Source of the DNA: Streptomyces globosus
Lineage (GTDB): Bacteria; Actinomycetota; Actinomycetes; Streptomycetales; Streptomycetaceae
Assembly (NCBI RefSeq): GCF_003325375.1
Contig: NZ_CP030862.1
Coordinates: 3,847,501 to 3,911,500, forward strand
Direction: 5' to 3'
Length of the DNA stretch: 64,000 nucleotides
The position numbers were made by a program, and so were the translations under genes. Below, piece by piece: positions 1-8,231 of this stretch. Numbering within the stretch: the stretch's first letter is position 1; every line of letters begins with the position of its first letter. The notes under the pieces were generated by a model, which saw only the letters and a program-made list of their open reading frames with translations, was not told the DNA's origin and did not search any database.

Positions 1-104
1 TCCGGATCCAGACCACCGACTGGGCGCGGGAGTTCGTCGGCACGAAGCTGGCCGATGTGGACGGCTCCGCGGTCCAGAGCCTCACCTCCGCCTGGGTCGC
101 CTGA
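1..104 (+). CDS. C-terminal end of an unidentified protein (partial)
   Basis: The window opens inside a gene. Reading from base 3, the last 33 codons give a sensible hydrophilic C-terminus (begins RIQTTDWARE, ends SAWVA) followed by TGA at 102-104. It is too short to assign. It runs toward the convergent epimerase gene, whose stop lies 60 bp further on. Confidence 0.6.
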   Translation, partial: RIQTTDWAREFVGTKLADVDGSAVQSLTSAWVA

Positions 105-163
105 GCCGCCCGGACGCCGGCGCGAGTGCTCCGGTCGCGGGTGCGGGCGGCAGGGGCACAGGG

Positions 164-1195
164 TCAGCGCTCGTGTCTGCCGGCGGGGGTTCCGGCGGCG
201 GCGAGCGGCGGCGTCTCCAGGCCCGCCCCGCGGCGCAGGCCCGCCAGGAAGTCGGCGACGGCCTCGGTGGCCGTGGTGGACGGGGTCCAGTCCAGCTGCT
301 CGCGGGCCCGGCCGGCGTCGAGCAGCGGCAGCCGCAGGAAGGCGTCGAGGAGGCCGGGGGCCGCGGGTACGAGGCGCATCCGCCAGGCTGCGGCGAGGGC
401 CGCCCGGGCGGCTGCGGCGGGCAGCGGGACCGTGCGGGCGTGCAGCAGCCGGGCCACGGCTGCCATGTCCAGGACCGGATCGGCGACGAGGTTGAACGCG
501 CCGCGCACGGGCCGGAACACCGCCTCCCGGTACGCCCGGGCGGCGTCGTCGGTGTGCAGGGCCTGGAAGCGCAGGCCCGTCACGGCAGGCACGGCGGGCA
601 GCAGGCCCGGCCGGACCAGCCACGACGGCAGGAGCGGGCCGGCGAAGATCCGCCGCTGTTCGCTGGCGGCGGCCTCCTTGAACAGGAAGGCCGGCCGCAT
701 CCGGACCACCCGCATCTCCGGGTGCGCGGGCTGGAAGCCGTCCAGGTAGCGCTCCAGGTACGCCTTCTCCCGGGTGTAGGCGGCGCCCGGCCATCCGTGG
801 GTCGGCCAGGTCTCGTCGACGGGCCGCCCGTCGGGCGGGCCGGGGGCGTACGCGCCGACGGACGAGGCGTGCACCAGGGTGCGGACGCCCGCGCGGGCGC
901 AGGCCTCGAAGACGCGGATGCCGCCGAGGACGTTGGTCCGCCACGTTTCGACGGGGTCGTGGGTGGGCTGGAACTTCCAGGCCAGGTGGACGACGGCGCC
1001 CGCGCCCTCGAAGAGCCCGGTCAGGTCGGAGTGGCCGGGGTCGATGTCGGCGGCCACCCAGCGCACGCCCGGGATGTCGAGGGCTGGGCGGCGCCGGGCG
1101 ATGCCCGCGACCTCGGTGACCCGCAGGTCGGCGGCCAGGGCCCGCACCACACTGGTGCCGGCGTTGCCGGTGGCTCCCGTCACGACGACCCGCAT
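164..1195 (-). CDS. NAD-dependent epimerase/dehydratase family protein
   Basis: Extended-SDR-type oxidoreductase of 343 aa. The N-terminus MRVVVTGATGNAG carries the TGxxGxxG dinucleotide-binding motif (residues about 6-13). The central YTREK (Y-x-x-x-K) is the catalytic Tyr/Lys pair, preceded by an HASSVGAY segment that supplies the Ser. The start was put at the ATG beginning the Rossmann strand because the longer reading upstream looks non-coding. The substrate cannot be read from the sequence; nucleotide-sugar or NmrA-like redox roles are both possible. It is monocistronic and diverges from the P450 remnant across about 220 bp. Confidence 0.85.
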   Translation of the reverse strand: MRVVVTGATGNAGTSVVRALAADLRVTEVAGIARRRPALDIPGVRWVAADIDPGHSDLTGLFEGAGAVVHLAWKFQPTHDPVETWRTNVLGGIRVFEACARAGVRTLVHASSVGAYAPGPPDGRPVDETWPTHGWPGAAYTREKAYLERYLDGFQPAHPEMRVVRMRPAFLFKEAAASEQRRIFAGPLLPSWLVRPGLLPAVPAVTGLRFQALHTDDAARAYREAVFRPVRGAFNLVADPVLDMAAVARLLHARTVPLPAAAARAALAAAWRMRLVPAAPGLLDAFLRLPLLDAGRAREQLDWTPSTTATEAVADFLAGLRRGAGLETPPLAAAGTPAGRHER

Positions 1196-1418
1196 CACGA
1201 CCACCCCGCCTTCACGGTCAGCACGCGGGCCCGGGCAGCGCCGCCCGCCGCCGCGCACGCGGTCGTCATCGGAGTCGGTGGGCGAACCGGAATCTGAGGT
1301 GTTGCAGGAATGGATGCAGACATGCCCCGCGCCTACCCGGGGCGGCCATGGCAACGCATCGGGGGGACCCGGGACCGGGACACGTGTGGAACCGAGCGGT
1401 CCGGGTAGCCGCCGCACC

Positions 1419-1598
1419 GTGAGCCCACGACACGACCGTTCCGTCCGCCTGCCCGACAGCACCCTGCCGCTGCTGCTCCACGGCTACGCCTGGCTGCCCG
1501 ACCCGCTGCGGGCCGAGGACCGCCCGCTGGTGCGGACGCGCCTGATGGGCCGCCCCGCCGTGGCACTGCACGGTCCCGACGCCGTGCCGTTCTTCTAA
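1419..1598 (+). pseudogene. N-terminal remnant of a CYP152-like cytochrome P450
   Basis: A GTG-initiated reading frame gives 59 residues resembling the N-terminus of fatty-acid-hydroxylase (CYP152-type) P450s: PRHDRSVRLPDSTLPLLLHGY, then a TRLMGRPAVALHGPDAVPFF segment. It then hits TAA at 1596-1598, where such proteins normally continue for about 350 more residues including the haem Cys. No heme-binding motif follows in any frame. The remnant stops exactly where udgX-like coding begins in another frame, so this looks like a deletion junction. The family identification rests on pattern memory only. Confidence 0.5.
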
Positions 1599-1600
1599 CG

Positions 1601-2224
1601 GACGATCTCGGCGCACTGGGCCGGGCCGCAGCCGGATGCCGCGGGTGCCCGCTGCACGCGGCGGCCACACAGACCGTCTTCGGCGAGGGGCCGGAGCGTG
1701 CCCGGGTCGTCCTGGTCGGCGAGCAGCCCCGGGACCGGGAGGACCGGGCCGGGGAGCCGTTCGTCGGACCGGCGGGCGGCCTGCTGCGCCGCGCGCTGGA
1801 GGAAGCCGGGCTGGACGCGTCGGAGGTCTGCCTCACGAACGCGGTGAAGCACTTCAAGTTCACGGTGCCGGAGGGCGGGAAGCGGCGCATCCACAAGTCG
1901 CCCGACCTGCGCGAGATGACCGCCTGCCGCCCCTGGCTCACGGCCGAGCCGGCCGCGGTCCGCCCCCGGCTGGTCGTGGCGCTCGGCGCCACGGCCGGAC
2001 GGGCCCTGCTCGGCGGCCCGTTCCGGGTCGGCGACCACCGGGGCGTGCTCCAGCCCTTCCCCTCGCCCGGCGGGCGCGGGGACGGCGGGGCCCCGGCGCT
2101 CCCCGACGCCCGGTTCCTGGCGACCGTGCACCCCTCGTCCGTCCTCCGCGCCCGGGACCGCGACGCCGCCTACCGCGGCCTGGTGGCGGACCTGCGCGTG
2201 GCGGCCGCCGCCCTGCAGGACTGA
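1601..2224 (+). CDS. udgX: UdgX-type uracil-DNA glycosylase, start codon missing
   Basis: Iron-sulfur uracil-DNA glycosylase of the UdgX type. Visible motifs in order: CRGC near the N-terminus; motif A as GEQPRDRED (usually GEQPGDxED) with FVGPAG after it; NAVKHFKF; the UdgX-specific loop KRRIHK, whose His forms the covalent bond to uracil; ACRPW; and motif B VHPSSVLR near the C-terminus. The 207 readable residues are close to the family length of about 209, so only around ten N-terminal residues are absent. There is no ATG, GTG or TTG in frame upstream; the first is the GTG at 1844, inside the conserved core. The frame is open back to 1409 and overlaps the P450 remnant. The gene may be silent, may use an atypical CTG, or may be reached by frameshifting or reinitiation from the P450 leader. 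Confidence 0.8.
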   Translation, partial: DDLGALGRAAAGCRGCPLHAAATQTVFGEGPERARVVLVGEQPRDREDRAGEPFVGPAGGLLRRALEEAGLDASEVCLTNAVKHFKFTVPEGGKRRIHKSPDLREMTACRPWLTAEPAAVRPRLVVALGATAGRALLGGPFRVGDHRGVLQPFPSPGGRGDGGAPALPDARFLATVHPSSVLRARDRDAAYRGLVADLRVAAAALQD

Positions 2225-2407
2225 ACCGCGCCCGGGGGCGGGCCGCGGGGTCCCACCCGTGCAGGCGCCGGGCCCGTTTCCGGCCGGGAGATCCGGGCAG
2301 CCGCACGGTGAGGCACACAGGTACGCGCGCGTGCGCCCGGCGGGCCGGCGGTGATGCCGGCGCGGGCGGGCTGCGGCGCGCCCAGCCCGACAGGAAGGCC
2401 CGAGACG

Positions 2408-2668
2408 ATGACCCGAGACACCGGAGGACGCCGGCAGCCGGAGCGCAGTGCCGGCTCGGGGGCGGAGCGGCGCAAGCCGACGCCTCCCTCGCAGGCTCCG
2501 GGCGAGGCCGGCGACCGTGAGGCGCGCCGGCGCGCCGACGAGGCCGTACGCGGCGGGAGCGGCGCGGGCGGCCGGAGCAGCCGGAGCGGCAAGGACGGTG
2601 AGGGTGGCGGACGCGAGCGCCCCGCCGACGTCCCGGCCACTCCCCCGCCGGTGGAGCCGCCGGACTGA
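2408..2668 (+). CDS. Small disordered hypothetical protein
   Basis: 86-aa protein starting MTRDTGGRRQPERS, preceded by AGGAAGG about 9 bp upstream of the ATG. It is rich in Arg, Glu, Gly, Ser and Pro with no hydrophobic core, so it is probably intrinsically disordered. It ends in a Pro-rich tail (PATPPPVEPPD). It lies 46 bp upstream of the RsbW-like ATPase gene and may be co-transcribed. No family is recognised. Confidence 0.5.
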   Translation: MTRDTGGRRQPERSAGSGAERRKPTPPSQAPGEAGDREARRRADEAVRGGSGAGGRSSRSGKDGEGGGRERPADVPATPPPVEPPD

Positions 2669-2714
2669 GCGGCGGCCCGTACCGGCCCGACGGCAGGTGT
2701 CCGGAGGGAAGGCG

Positions 2715-3119
2715 ATGACCCTGCAACTGGAACAGTCCCTCGACCCCGGGCACGGCGCGGCTGCCGCGGCCAGTGCCCGGAGCGCCGCGGTGAGGTTTCT
2801 CAAGGACGCGGCGCGGGCGGGCCGCCCGGTCACTCCGGTGACCGCGGACATCGTGCTGCTGGTGGTCAGCGAGCTCGTGACCAACGCCGTGCGGCACACG
2901 CCGGGGCCGTGCACCCTGCACCTGTCCCGCTACGAGGCCGGCGTCGGCATCGACGTCAGCGACACCAGCCCCGACCCGCCCGTGCCCCGGCCGCCGCATG
3001 TGAACGGGGCGGGCGGCTGGGGCTGGATCCTGGTCAACCACCTCGCCGAGGAGCTGTCGGTACGGCCCACTCCGGAGGGCGGCAAGACGGTCCACGCGTA
3101 CATCGCGGACCGGACCTGA
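2715..3119 (+). CDS. RsbW-like ATP-binding regulatory protein (HATPase_c_2)
   Basis: 134-aa GHKL-type ATP-binding protein of the anti-sigma-factor/serine-kinase group abundant in Streptomyces. The start ATG follows GGAGGGAAGG. The N-box SELVTNAVRHT (about residues 54-64) supplies Glu and Asn for Mg-ATP. The G1 region is IDVSDTSPDPP and the G2 region is GAGGWGWILVNHLA, followed by GGKTVHA. Such proteins bind sigma factors or anti-anti-sigma partners; no partner gene is adjacent. It is followed 25 bp later by a DUF4235 membrane protein. Confidence 0.85.
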   Translation: MTLQLEQSLDPGHGAAAAASARSAAVRFLKDAARAGRPVTPVTADIVLLVVSELVTNAVRHTPGPCTLHLSRYEAGVGIDVSDTSPDPPVPRPPHVNGAGGWGWILVNHLAEELSVRPTPEGGKTVHAYIADRT

Positions 3120-3144
3120 GGAACGGAAGAGGAACGAGGACGAC

Positions 3145-3411
3145 GTGAACAAGGCCAAGCTCGCCTACCGGCCCGTCGGCATGGCGCTGGGCGCCACGGG
3201 AGGGTTCCTCGCCGGGCTGGTGTTCAAGCAGGTGTGGAAGCTGCTGGGCCGCCAGGGAGACGCTCCCGACGCGATGGACGAGGACCGCGCGTGGAGGGAG
3301 ATCCTGATCGCCGCGGCCCTGCAGGGTGCGGTGTTCGCCGCGGTCAAGGCCGCCGTGGACCGGGCCGGCGCCACGGGAGTGCGCCGTCTGACAGGCCGCT
3401 GGCCCGCCTGA
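3145..3411 (+). CDS. DUF4235 family membrane protein
   Basis: 88-aa protein read from a GTG start with AGAGGAACGAGG upstream. The first hydrophobic segment with GATGGFLAGLVFKQVWK (residues about 17-33), a charged loop, and a second segment WREILIAAALQGAVFAAVKAAVDRA are characteristic of the short DUF4235 proteins found next to stress and cell-envelope genes in actinobacteria. The function is unknown. It is the last gene before a strong hairpin. Confidence 0.85.
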   Translation: MNKAKLAYRPVGMALGATGGFLAGLVFKQVWKLLGRQGDAPDAMDEDRAWREILIAAALQGAVFAAVKAAVDRAGATGVRRLTGRWPA

Positions 3412-3430
3412 GGGCGGACCGCAGCCGTAC

Positions 3431-3460
3431 GGCGCCCCCGGCTCGGTAGCCGGGGGCGCC
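3431..3460. terminator. Perfect 13-bp hairpin, bidirectional terminator
   Basis: GGCGCCCCCGGCT, loop CGGT, AGCCGGGGGCGCC forms a perfect 13-bp stem between the convergent DUF4235 gene (+) and the small gene at 3491-3733 (-). There is no U-tract, as is usual for Streptomyces. Confidence 0.8.
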
Positions 3461-3490
3461 GGGCTGTGTCGCGCCGCAGGAGCGCTCGTG

Positions 3491-3733
3491 TCAGTCGTGG
3501 CCGGGGCCGGGGCCGCGTGCCGTCCTGCGCTGGGCCTGCGGGCTGGGGCTGAGCGCGTCGCCCGCCTCGCCGTCGCGGGCGTCCTCGTCCGCGGCGCCCC
3601 GTTCTCCGCGGTGCCGTTCGCGGCCTGTGCCAGGCTGTTGCGCTCGGTGGCTGCCGGGGCGCCTGCGCCGGTCCTGCGGGGTGTCGTCGTCGAGCGGGGC
3701 GCCGCCGGCGCCGCCCTGGTCCATGTCGTCCAT
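3491..3733 (-). CDS. Small hydrophilic hypothetical protein
   Basis: 80-aa protein beginning MDDMDQGGAGGAPLDDD, with GAAAGGAA upstream of its ATG. The rest is a low-complexity Arg/Gln/Gly/Ala chain without predicted structure. It starts 25 bp after the stop of the LLM oxidoreductase, so it is probably translated from the same transcript. The coding status rests on ribosome-binding site, position and codon bias only. Confidence 0.45.
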   Translation of the reverse strand: MDDMDQGGAGGAPLDDDTPQDRRRRPGSHRAQQPGTGRERHRGERGAADEDARDGEAGDALSPSPQAQRRTARGPGPGHD

Positions 3734-3758
3734 CGTTCGCGGTTCCTTTCGCGGGTGC

Positions 3759-4724
3759 CTACAGTTCGCGGAGGGCGGGCAGCAGTTCGGCCTCGGCCCA
3801 CTGGAGGAAGGGCTTCTGGTGGGCGCCGCCGATCTGGACGAGCGCGACCTCGGTGAAGCCCAGTTCGGCGTACGGGCGCACGGCCGCGACGAACTCCTCC
3901 ACGTCTGCGCCGCAGGGGATCGACTTGCCGACGTCCTCGGGACTCACCGCGGCGGTGGCCTCGGCGAAGGCGGCGGGGCCGCGCAGTTCGGCGTTGACCT
4001 GCCAGCCGCCGACCGACCAGCGGAACTGCTCGTGGGCGCGGGCCAGGGCGGCGTCCCGGTCGGGGTCGTAGCAGACGGGCACCTGCCCGACGCGCGGCTT
4101 TCCGGCTCCGCCGCTGCGGTCGAAGTCCTCCAGCAGCCGGCGCTCGGGCGCGATCGCGATGAGCAGGTCGGCGTGGCGGCCGGCGACGGCGCAGGAGCGC
4201 GGGCCGGAGACCGCGATGCCGATCTCCGGGGGCCGGTCCGGCACGTCGAAGAGCCTCGCACTGTCGATGCGGAAGTGCCGGCCGTCGTGGTCGACGGTCT
4301 CGCCCGCGAGGAGGCGGCGTATGACGACGGCGGCCTCCTCCAGGCGTTCCAGCCGTTCCCGCGGGGCCGGCCATCCGCGGCCGGTGACGTGCTCGTTGAG
4401 GTTCTCGCCCGAGCCCAGGCCGAGCCGGAAGCGGCCCTGCGACAGCAACTGCACCGTGGCGGCCTTCTGGGCGACGACCGCCGGGTGGTAGCGGTAGGTC
4501 GGGCAGGTCACGTACGTCATGAGCGGTATCCGCTCGGTGGCCTGCGCGGCCGCACCCAGCACACTCCAGGCGTACGGCGAGTGGCCCTGCTCTTCGAGCC
4601 AGGGGAAGTAGTGGTCGGAGATGACGGAGAAGTCGAAGCCCGCGGCCTCGGCGGCCACGACGTCGTCGACGAGCGCACGCGGCCCGGCCTGCTCGGTCAT
4701 CATCGTGTATCCGATGCGCACCAT
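3759..4724 (-). CDS. LLM-class F420-dependent oxidoreductase
   Basis: 321-aa luciferase-like (LLM) TIM-barrel flavin/F420 oxidoreductase. The N-terminus MVRIGYTMMTEQ is followed by AEAAGFDFSVISDHYFPW, then the typical VTCPTYRYHPAVVAQKAATVQ and GRFRLGLGSGENLNEHVTG stretch that lines the cofactor site in F420-linked members. The C-terminus GFTEVALVQIGG is also typical. The start is the ATG giving the conserved first strand. It resembles the F420-dependent glucose-6-phosphate dehydrogenase-like subgroup (TIGR03557 type), but the substrate is not readable. Confidence 0.9.
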   Translation of the reverse strand: MVRIGYTMMTEQAGPRALVDDVVAAEAAGFDFSVISDHYFPWLEEQGHSPYAWSVLGAAAQATERIPLMTYVTCPTYRYHPAVVAQKAATVQLLSQGRFRLGLGSGENLNEHVTGRGWPAPRERLERLEEAAVVIRRLLAGETVDHDGRHFRIDSARLFDVPDRPPEIGIAVSGPRSCAVAGRHADLLIAIAPERRLLEDFDRSGGAGKPRVGQVPVCYDPDRDAALARAHEQFRWSVGGWQVNAELRGPAAFAEATAAVSPEDVGKSIPCGADVEEFVAAVRPYAELGFTEVALVQIGGAHQKPFLQWAEAELLPALREL

Positions 4725-4865
4725 GCCCGGCGTCTGACCCGTCCCCCCCGGCCTCAAACCCGGCCGGGTCCCGAGCCGGGCCGCTCCGCCCGCGGCGGGG
4801 TGCCCGCTCGTCCGGTCGGAGCAGCCGGACGGGCGGGCCGGGCGCCGAGGATCTTGGATGGCGGC

Positions 4866-6332
4866 ATGGCGCCCACCTCGGCCGCAGACCCTCAGCTGCG
4901 GCAGATCCTGGCCGGCCGCGGGTACCGGCGGCTGCTGCTCCTCGCCGCGCTGCTGGGCGTGCCGGTCGCGTTCGTGTCCTTCTTCTTCGTCAGCGCGCAG
5001 CTCGCACTGCAGGACCTGGTGTGGGAGGACTGGCCCAAGGACCTCGGCTTCGACCGGGCGCCGTGGTGGTGGCCGCTGCCGTGCCTGCTGCTGGCCGGGC
5101 TGATCCTGGCGCCGGTCGTCACCCGGATGCCCGGCAGCGGCGGGCACGTCCCCGCGCACGGCCTCGGCGGACCGCCCGTCGGGCCGAAGGCGCTGCCCGG
5201 CGTGGTGGTGGCGGCGCTGCTGACCCTGCCGCTGGGCGTGGTCCTCGGGCCGGAGGCGCCGCTGATGGCCCTCGGCTCGGGGCTCGCGCTGCTCGCCGCG
5301 CAGCTGTCCCGCAAGCCGCTGGACGCCATGAACGGGGCCGTCATCGCGACGGCCGGGCAGACGGCCGCGATCTCCACGATCCTCGGCGGGCCGCTCGTGG
5401 CGGCGGTCCTGGTCATCGAGGCCGCCGGGCTCGGCGGCACGGGGATGGTCGTCGTGCTGCTGCCGGCCCTGCTCGCGAGCGGTGCCGGGGCGCTGGTGTT
5501 CACCGGGTTCGGCGACTGGACGGGGCTGCCCACGGGCGATCTGGCGCTGCCGACCGCACCTCCCCGCTTCACCCCGGACGCCGCCGACTTCCTGTGGGGG
5601 ATCCCCGCCGCCGCGCTCATCGCCGCGCTGATCGCCGCCGGCATGGCGCTCGGCCGGCGCACCGAGAAGTGGATCCGGCCGCGGACGGGGCTGCGTACGG
5701 TGCTCTGCGCCGCCGCGGTGGGCGTGTGCGTGGCGGCGTACGCGCTGGTGACGGGCCGCGACCCGGCGGAGGCCGCACTGTCCGGGCAGATCACCCTGGG
5801 AACGCTGGCCTCCGACCCGCATGCCTGGCCCGTCGCGGCGCTGTGTGCGCTGATCCTGTTCAAGGGGCTGGCCTGGGGGCTCAGCCTCGGCGGGCTGCGC
5901 GGTGGGCCGATCTTCCCGTCGATCCTGATCGGCGCGGCCGCGGGTGCGGTGTGCTCGGGGCTGCCGGGGCTGGGCACGACGCCCGGGCTGGCGCTGGGCA
6001 TCGCGGCCGCCACCGCGGCGGTCACCGGGCTGCCGCTGACGAGCTCCGTGCTGACGGTGCTGCTGCTGGGGGAGGGCGCCTACCACCAGGCCCCGCTCGT
6101 GGTGTTCGCAGCGGTGGTGGCCAGCATCGTCACCCGGCTGCTGCGCCGCCCGCAGGCGCCGGCGGAGGGGGCACCGCCCGGAGCCCGTGCGGCGGCCGGC
6201 GCGGGCCCCGCCGGCGATACCGCCGCCGGTCCCGGCTCGGATTCCGGCCCCGGATCCGCGTCCGGGTCTGAGCCGGGGGGCGGGCCCCGACCGGAGTCAG
6301 GGCCCGGTGCGGGAAGGGACTCCGCGCCGTGA
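4866..6332 (+). CDS. ClC-family chloride channel/transporter
   Basis: 488-aa polytopic membrane protein with ClC signatures in order: GSGGHVP (GSGIP-like) near residue 90, GPEAPLMALGSG (the GxEGP-like region carrying the gating Glu), and GGLRGGPIFPS (GxFxP-like) in the C-terminal half. There are about ten hydrophobic segments. The last 60 or so residues are a low-complexity Gly/Pro/Ser/Ala tail presumably in the cytoplasm. The ATG chosen follows GAGGATCTTGGATGGCGGC. The gene ends in GTGA overlap with the next membrane protein, so the two are translationally coupled. Confidence 0.85.
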   Translation: MAPTSAADPQLRQILAGRGYRRLLLLAALLGVPVAFVSFFFVSAQLALQDLVWEDWPKDLGFDRAPWWWPLPCLLLAGLILAPVVTRMPGSGGHVPAHGLGGPPVGPKALPGVVVAALLTLPLGVVLGPEAPLMALGSGLALLAAQLSRKPLDAMNGAVIATAGQTAAISTILGGPLVAAVLVIEAAGLGGTGMVVVLLPALLASGAGALVFTGFGDWTGLPTGDLALPTAPPRFTPDAADFLWGIPAAALIAALIAAGMALGRRTEKWIRPRTGLRTVLCAAAVGVCVAAYALVTGRDPAEAALSGQITLGTLASDPHAWPVAALCALILFKGLAWGLSLGGLRGGPIFPSILIGAAAGAVCSGLPGLGTTPGLALGIAAATAAVTGLPLTSSVLTVLLLGEGAYHQAPLVVFAAVVASIVTRLLRRPQAPAEGAPPGARAAAGAGPAGDTAAGPGSDSGPGSASGSEPGGGPRPESGPGAGRDSAP

Positions 6333-7324
6333 GCCGGCGCCGGGACCGTGCGGCGGCCGGGGCGCCGGCGCAGGAGCCGCGGAACCTGCTCCAGGCGGTG
6401 CTCGCCCAGCCGGGGCGGCTGCCCGAACTGCTGGCCGGGTTCGCGCTGCGGCACAACGGCCCGCGGGCCGCACGCAGCGTGGCACGGCTGCGCGCGGAGA
6501 TGCCCGATGCGGACGCCTCCGCCCTGGGGACGGCGGTGATCGCCCGCGGGACCCGTGCGACGGTCGCCGAGGGGGCGTTCGTCGGCGGCCCGTTCCTGGT
6601 GTTCATCCCGGTCGCGTTCTGCGCCGCGCTGCTGCGCCAGGCGCGTACCGTCATGGAACTGGCGGCCGTGACCGGCCTGGATCCCACCTCTCCGGAGCGC
6701 GCCGCGGAGCTGCTGGTGCTCCAAGGGGTCTACCCGGACACGGAGTCGGCGGCGCGGGCGCTCGCCGCGGATCCCGGCGCAGGCGCGCAGCCCGCCGGGC
6801 CTCCGCCCCGGAGCCGGTGGACGGTCCTGGTCGGGGTGACCCTGCGCATGGCCCGCCTCCTCGGCCTGCTGACCACCGCCGAGGAGAGCCGGGGGAGCCG
6901 CCTGCGGGCCTGGCTCGTCCGGATCGGCCAGTGGGCGCTCCTCACGGCCGTCCTCGCGGTGGGGATGGTGGTGCCGCTGGTCTGGATGCCGTACATGGCG
7001 GTGTCGTACCGGAAGGCCACCCGGCGGCTGCTGGCGCGGGCCGCCGACTCCTACCTGCTGACGGTGCCGCCACCGGAGCGGCGGCGCACCGCGTCCGGCC
7101 TGGACCCGGGGGCGCTCGCCGGGGTGGTGCGGGTGCTGTCGTCGGTGCTGGTGCCGGTGGGCGTGGTGCTGCTGGTGATCCTCGCGGACCTGCGGACGGC
7201 GGGCAGCCGCTGGCCCGCGCTGGTCATCGGCCTGGCGGCGGCCTCCGCCGCCGTGGGGGCGTGGTGGCACCTGCGCCGGCGGCGCGGGGGCGGGCGGGAG
7301 GGGACGGCCGCGGCGGGGCGGTGA
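6329..7324 (+). CDS. Integral membrane protein coupled to the ClC channel
   Basis: 331 aa from a GTG that overlaps the ClC stop by four bases. The first 90 residues are soluble. Hydrophobic segments follow at about 92-112 (GAFVGGPFLVFIPVAFCAALL), 205-225 (WALLTAVLAVGMVVPLVWMP) and two near the C-terminus (VVRVLSSVLVPVGVVLLVILAD and ALVIGLAAASAAVGAWW), before a basic tail. It somewhat resembles EcsC-like proteins, but this is a weak impression. Coupling suggests it works with or regulates the channel. Confidence 0.75.
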   Translation: MSRRRDRAAAGAPAQEPRNLLQAVLAQPGRLPELLAGFALRHNGPRAARSVARLRAEMPDADASALGTAVIARGTRATVAEGAFVGGPFLVFIPVAFCAALLRQARTVMELAAVTGLDPTSPERAAELLVLQGVYPDTESAARALAADPGAGAQPAGPPPRSRWTVLVGVTLRMARLLGLLTTAEESRGSRLRAWLVRIGQWALLTAVLAVGMVVPLVWMPYMAVSYRKATRRLLARAADSYLLTVPPPERRRTASGLDPGALAGVVRVLSSVLVPVGVVLLVILADLRTAGSRWPALVIGLAAASAAVGAWWHLRRRRGGGREGTAAAGR

Positions 7325-7331
7325 CAGCGGC

Positions 7332-7373
7332 GCGGTCCCGGCCCGCGCGGCGTTGCGCGCGGGCCGGGACCGC
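7332..7373. terminator. 17-bp hairpin, bidirectional terminator
   Basis: GCGGTCCCGGCCCGCGC (7332-7348) pairs perfectly with GCGCGGGCCGGGACCGC (7357-7373) across an 8-nt loop. It sits between the convergent genes ending at 7324 and 7399. Confidence 0.8.
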
Positions 7374-7398
7374 GGGGCGCGGGTTGCCGGAGCGTCCG

Positions 7399-7914
7399 TC
7401 AGAACGTGTTCTTCGTGGCGCTGGAGACCACGCACTCCTTGTACTCGCTGCCGTTGCCCTTGCCGAGGTAGGTGGTGGTGGCCTCGGTCGTCTGCGACGC
7501 GCCGGCCTTGACCTTCAGACCGGTGACGCTGGCGACGGCGGGGCTCGCCGTCGAGTCGCCGCGCCACTTCACGATGAAGCCGTACGTGGCGTCCAGCGAG
7601 CCGCTGTTGGTGACGGTGACGCGGGCGACCAGCTTCTTGCCGGAGGCGTCCATCTTGCACTCGTTGATGCGGATGTCGCGCTCGGCCTTGTCGCCGCTCT
7701 TGGCGCCGCCCGAGACGCTCCCGGACGAGCTGCTGCTGTCGCTGCCGTCGCTGCCGCTGCTGCTGCTTCCGCCGGAGCTGCTGCCGCCCGAGCTGCTGGA
7801 GCTCGACGAGCTGCTGCCTCCGCCGCAGCTGCCGCCGTGGGAGCCGCGGGCGCCGGTGAGAGCGAAGACGACGATGCCGAATACGGCGACGGCGCGGGCA
7901 TGGCGAAGCTTCAC
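7399..7914 (-). CDS. Secreted protein with poly-Ser linker and Ig-like/FxLYD-type domain
   Basis: 171 aa from a GTG start. A TTG two codons earlier is the alternative. A signal-peptide-like N-terminus (KLRHARAVAVFGIVVFALTGARG) is followed by about 50 residues consisting almost entirely of Ser, Gly and Asp, beginning near a single Cys (GGSCGGGSSSS). The C-terminal domain of about 90 residues (IRINECKMDASGKKLVARVTVTN...) resembles short extracellular beta-sandwich domains that follow flexible linkers. The Cys is not in a clean lipobox, so membrane anchoring is uncertain. It is divergent from the Ser/Thr kinase gene. Confidence 0.75.
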   Translation of the reverse strand: MKLRHARAVAVFGIVVFALTGARGSHGGSCGGGSSSSSSSSSGGSSSGGSSSSGSDGSDSSSSSGSVSGGAKSGDKAERDIRINECKMDASGKKLVARVTVTNSGSLDATYGFIVKWRGDSTASPAVASVTGLKVKAGASQTTEATTTYLGKGNGSEYKECVVSSATKNTF

Positions 7915-8231
7915 GTTCAACCCCCGTTGAAGTGTCGGTGCATGGGAAAAAAGGCCCGTCCTTGACGAGCACACGTCACCCTAGCAGCGGCCGGGGACAG
8001 TCCGCGCATGCAGCGGAATCCTCGCCTCCGCCCGTACCGGGCGCCGCGGCGCGGACACCCCGCCCCGCGGTCCCGGTGTCCGCGGCGGGCCCTATCATGA
8101 CCCCGCCGCAGCCCGGGGAGTCCCCGGGCGCTCCCGGCGGGACGAGGACGCCCACACCACCGGTCCGGGAACCGGACGGCGCTCGTTCGTGTGTTGCAAG
8201 AGGGAAACTCCACAGCAGGGGGGACGGAAAG
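7915..8231. other. Divergent intergenic region, no gene seen
   Basis: 317 bp between the poly-Ser protein (-) and the Ser/Thr kinase (+). No coding frame with a start and ribosome-binding site is convincing. An AT-richer stretch near 7920-7965 may hold the promoter of the minus-strand gene. The kinase ribosome-binding site GGGGGGACGGAAAG ends the region. Confidence 0.5.

Noticed and set aside
1595..2914. Minus-strand frame of 439 aa across the udgX region
   Set aside because: Arg/Pro/Gly-rich with no motif; UdgX motifs and the small ATPase leader on the plus strand explain the region.
3627..4865. Upstream extension of the ClC reading frame
   Set aside because: It is antisense to the LLM oxidoreductase and has no membrane or ClC features; the ATG at 4866 begins the real domain.
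4892..6025. Long minus-strand reading frame (377 aa) antisense to the ClC channel
   Set aside because: Antisense shadow of high-GC codon bias; translation is low-complexity Ala/Ser/Pro/Arg while the plus strand encodes clear ClC motifs.
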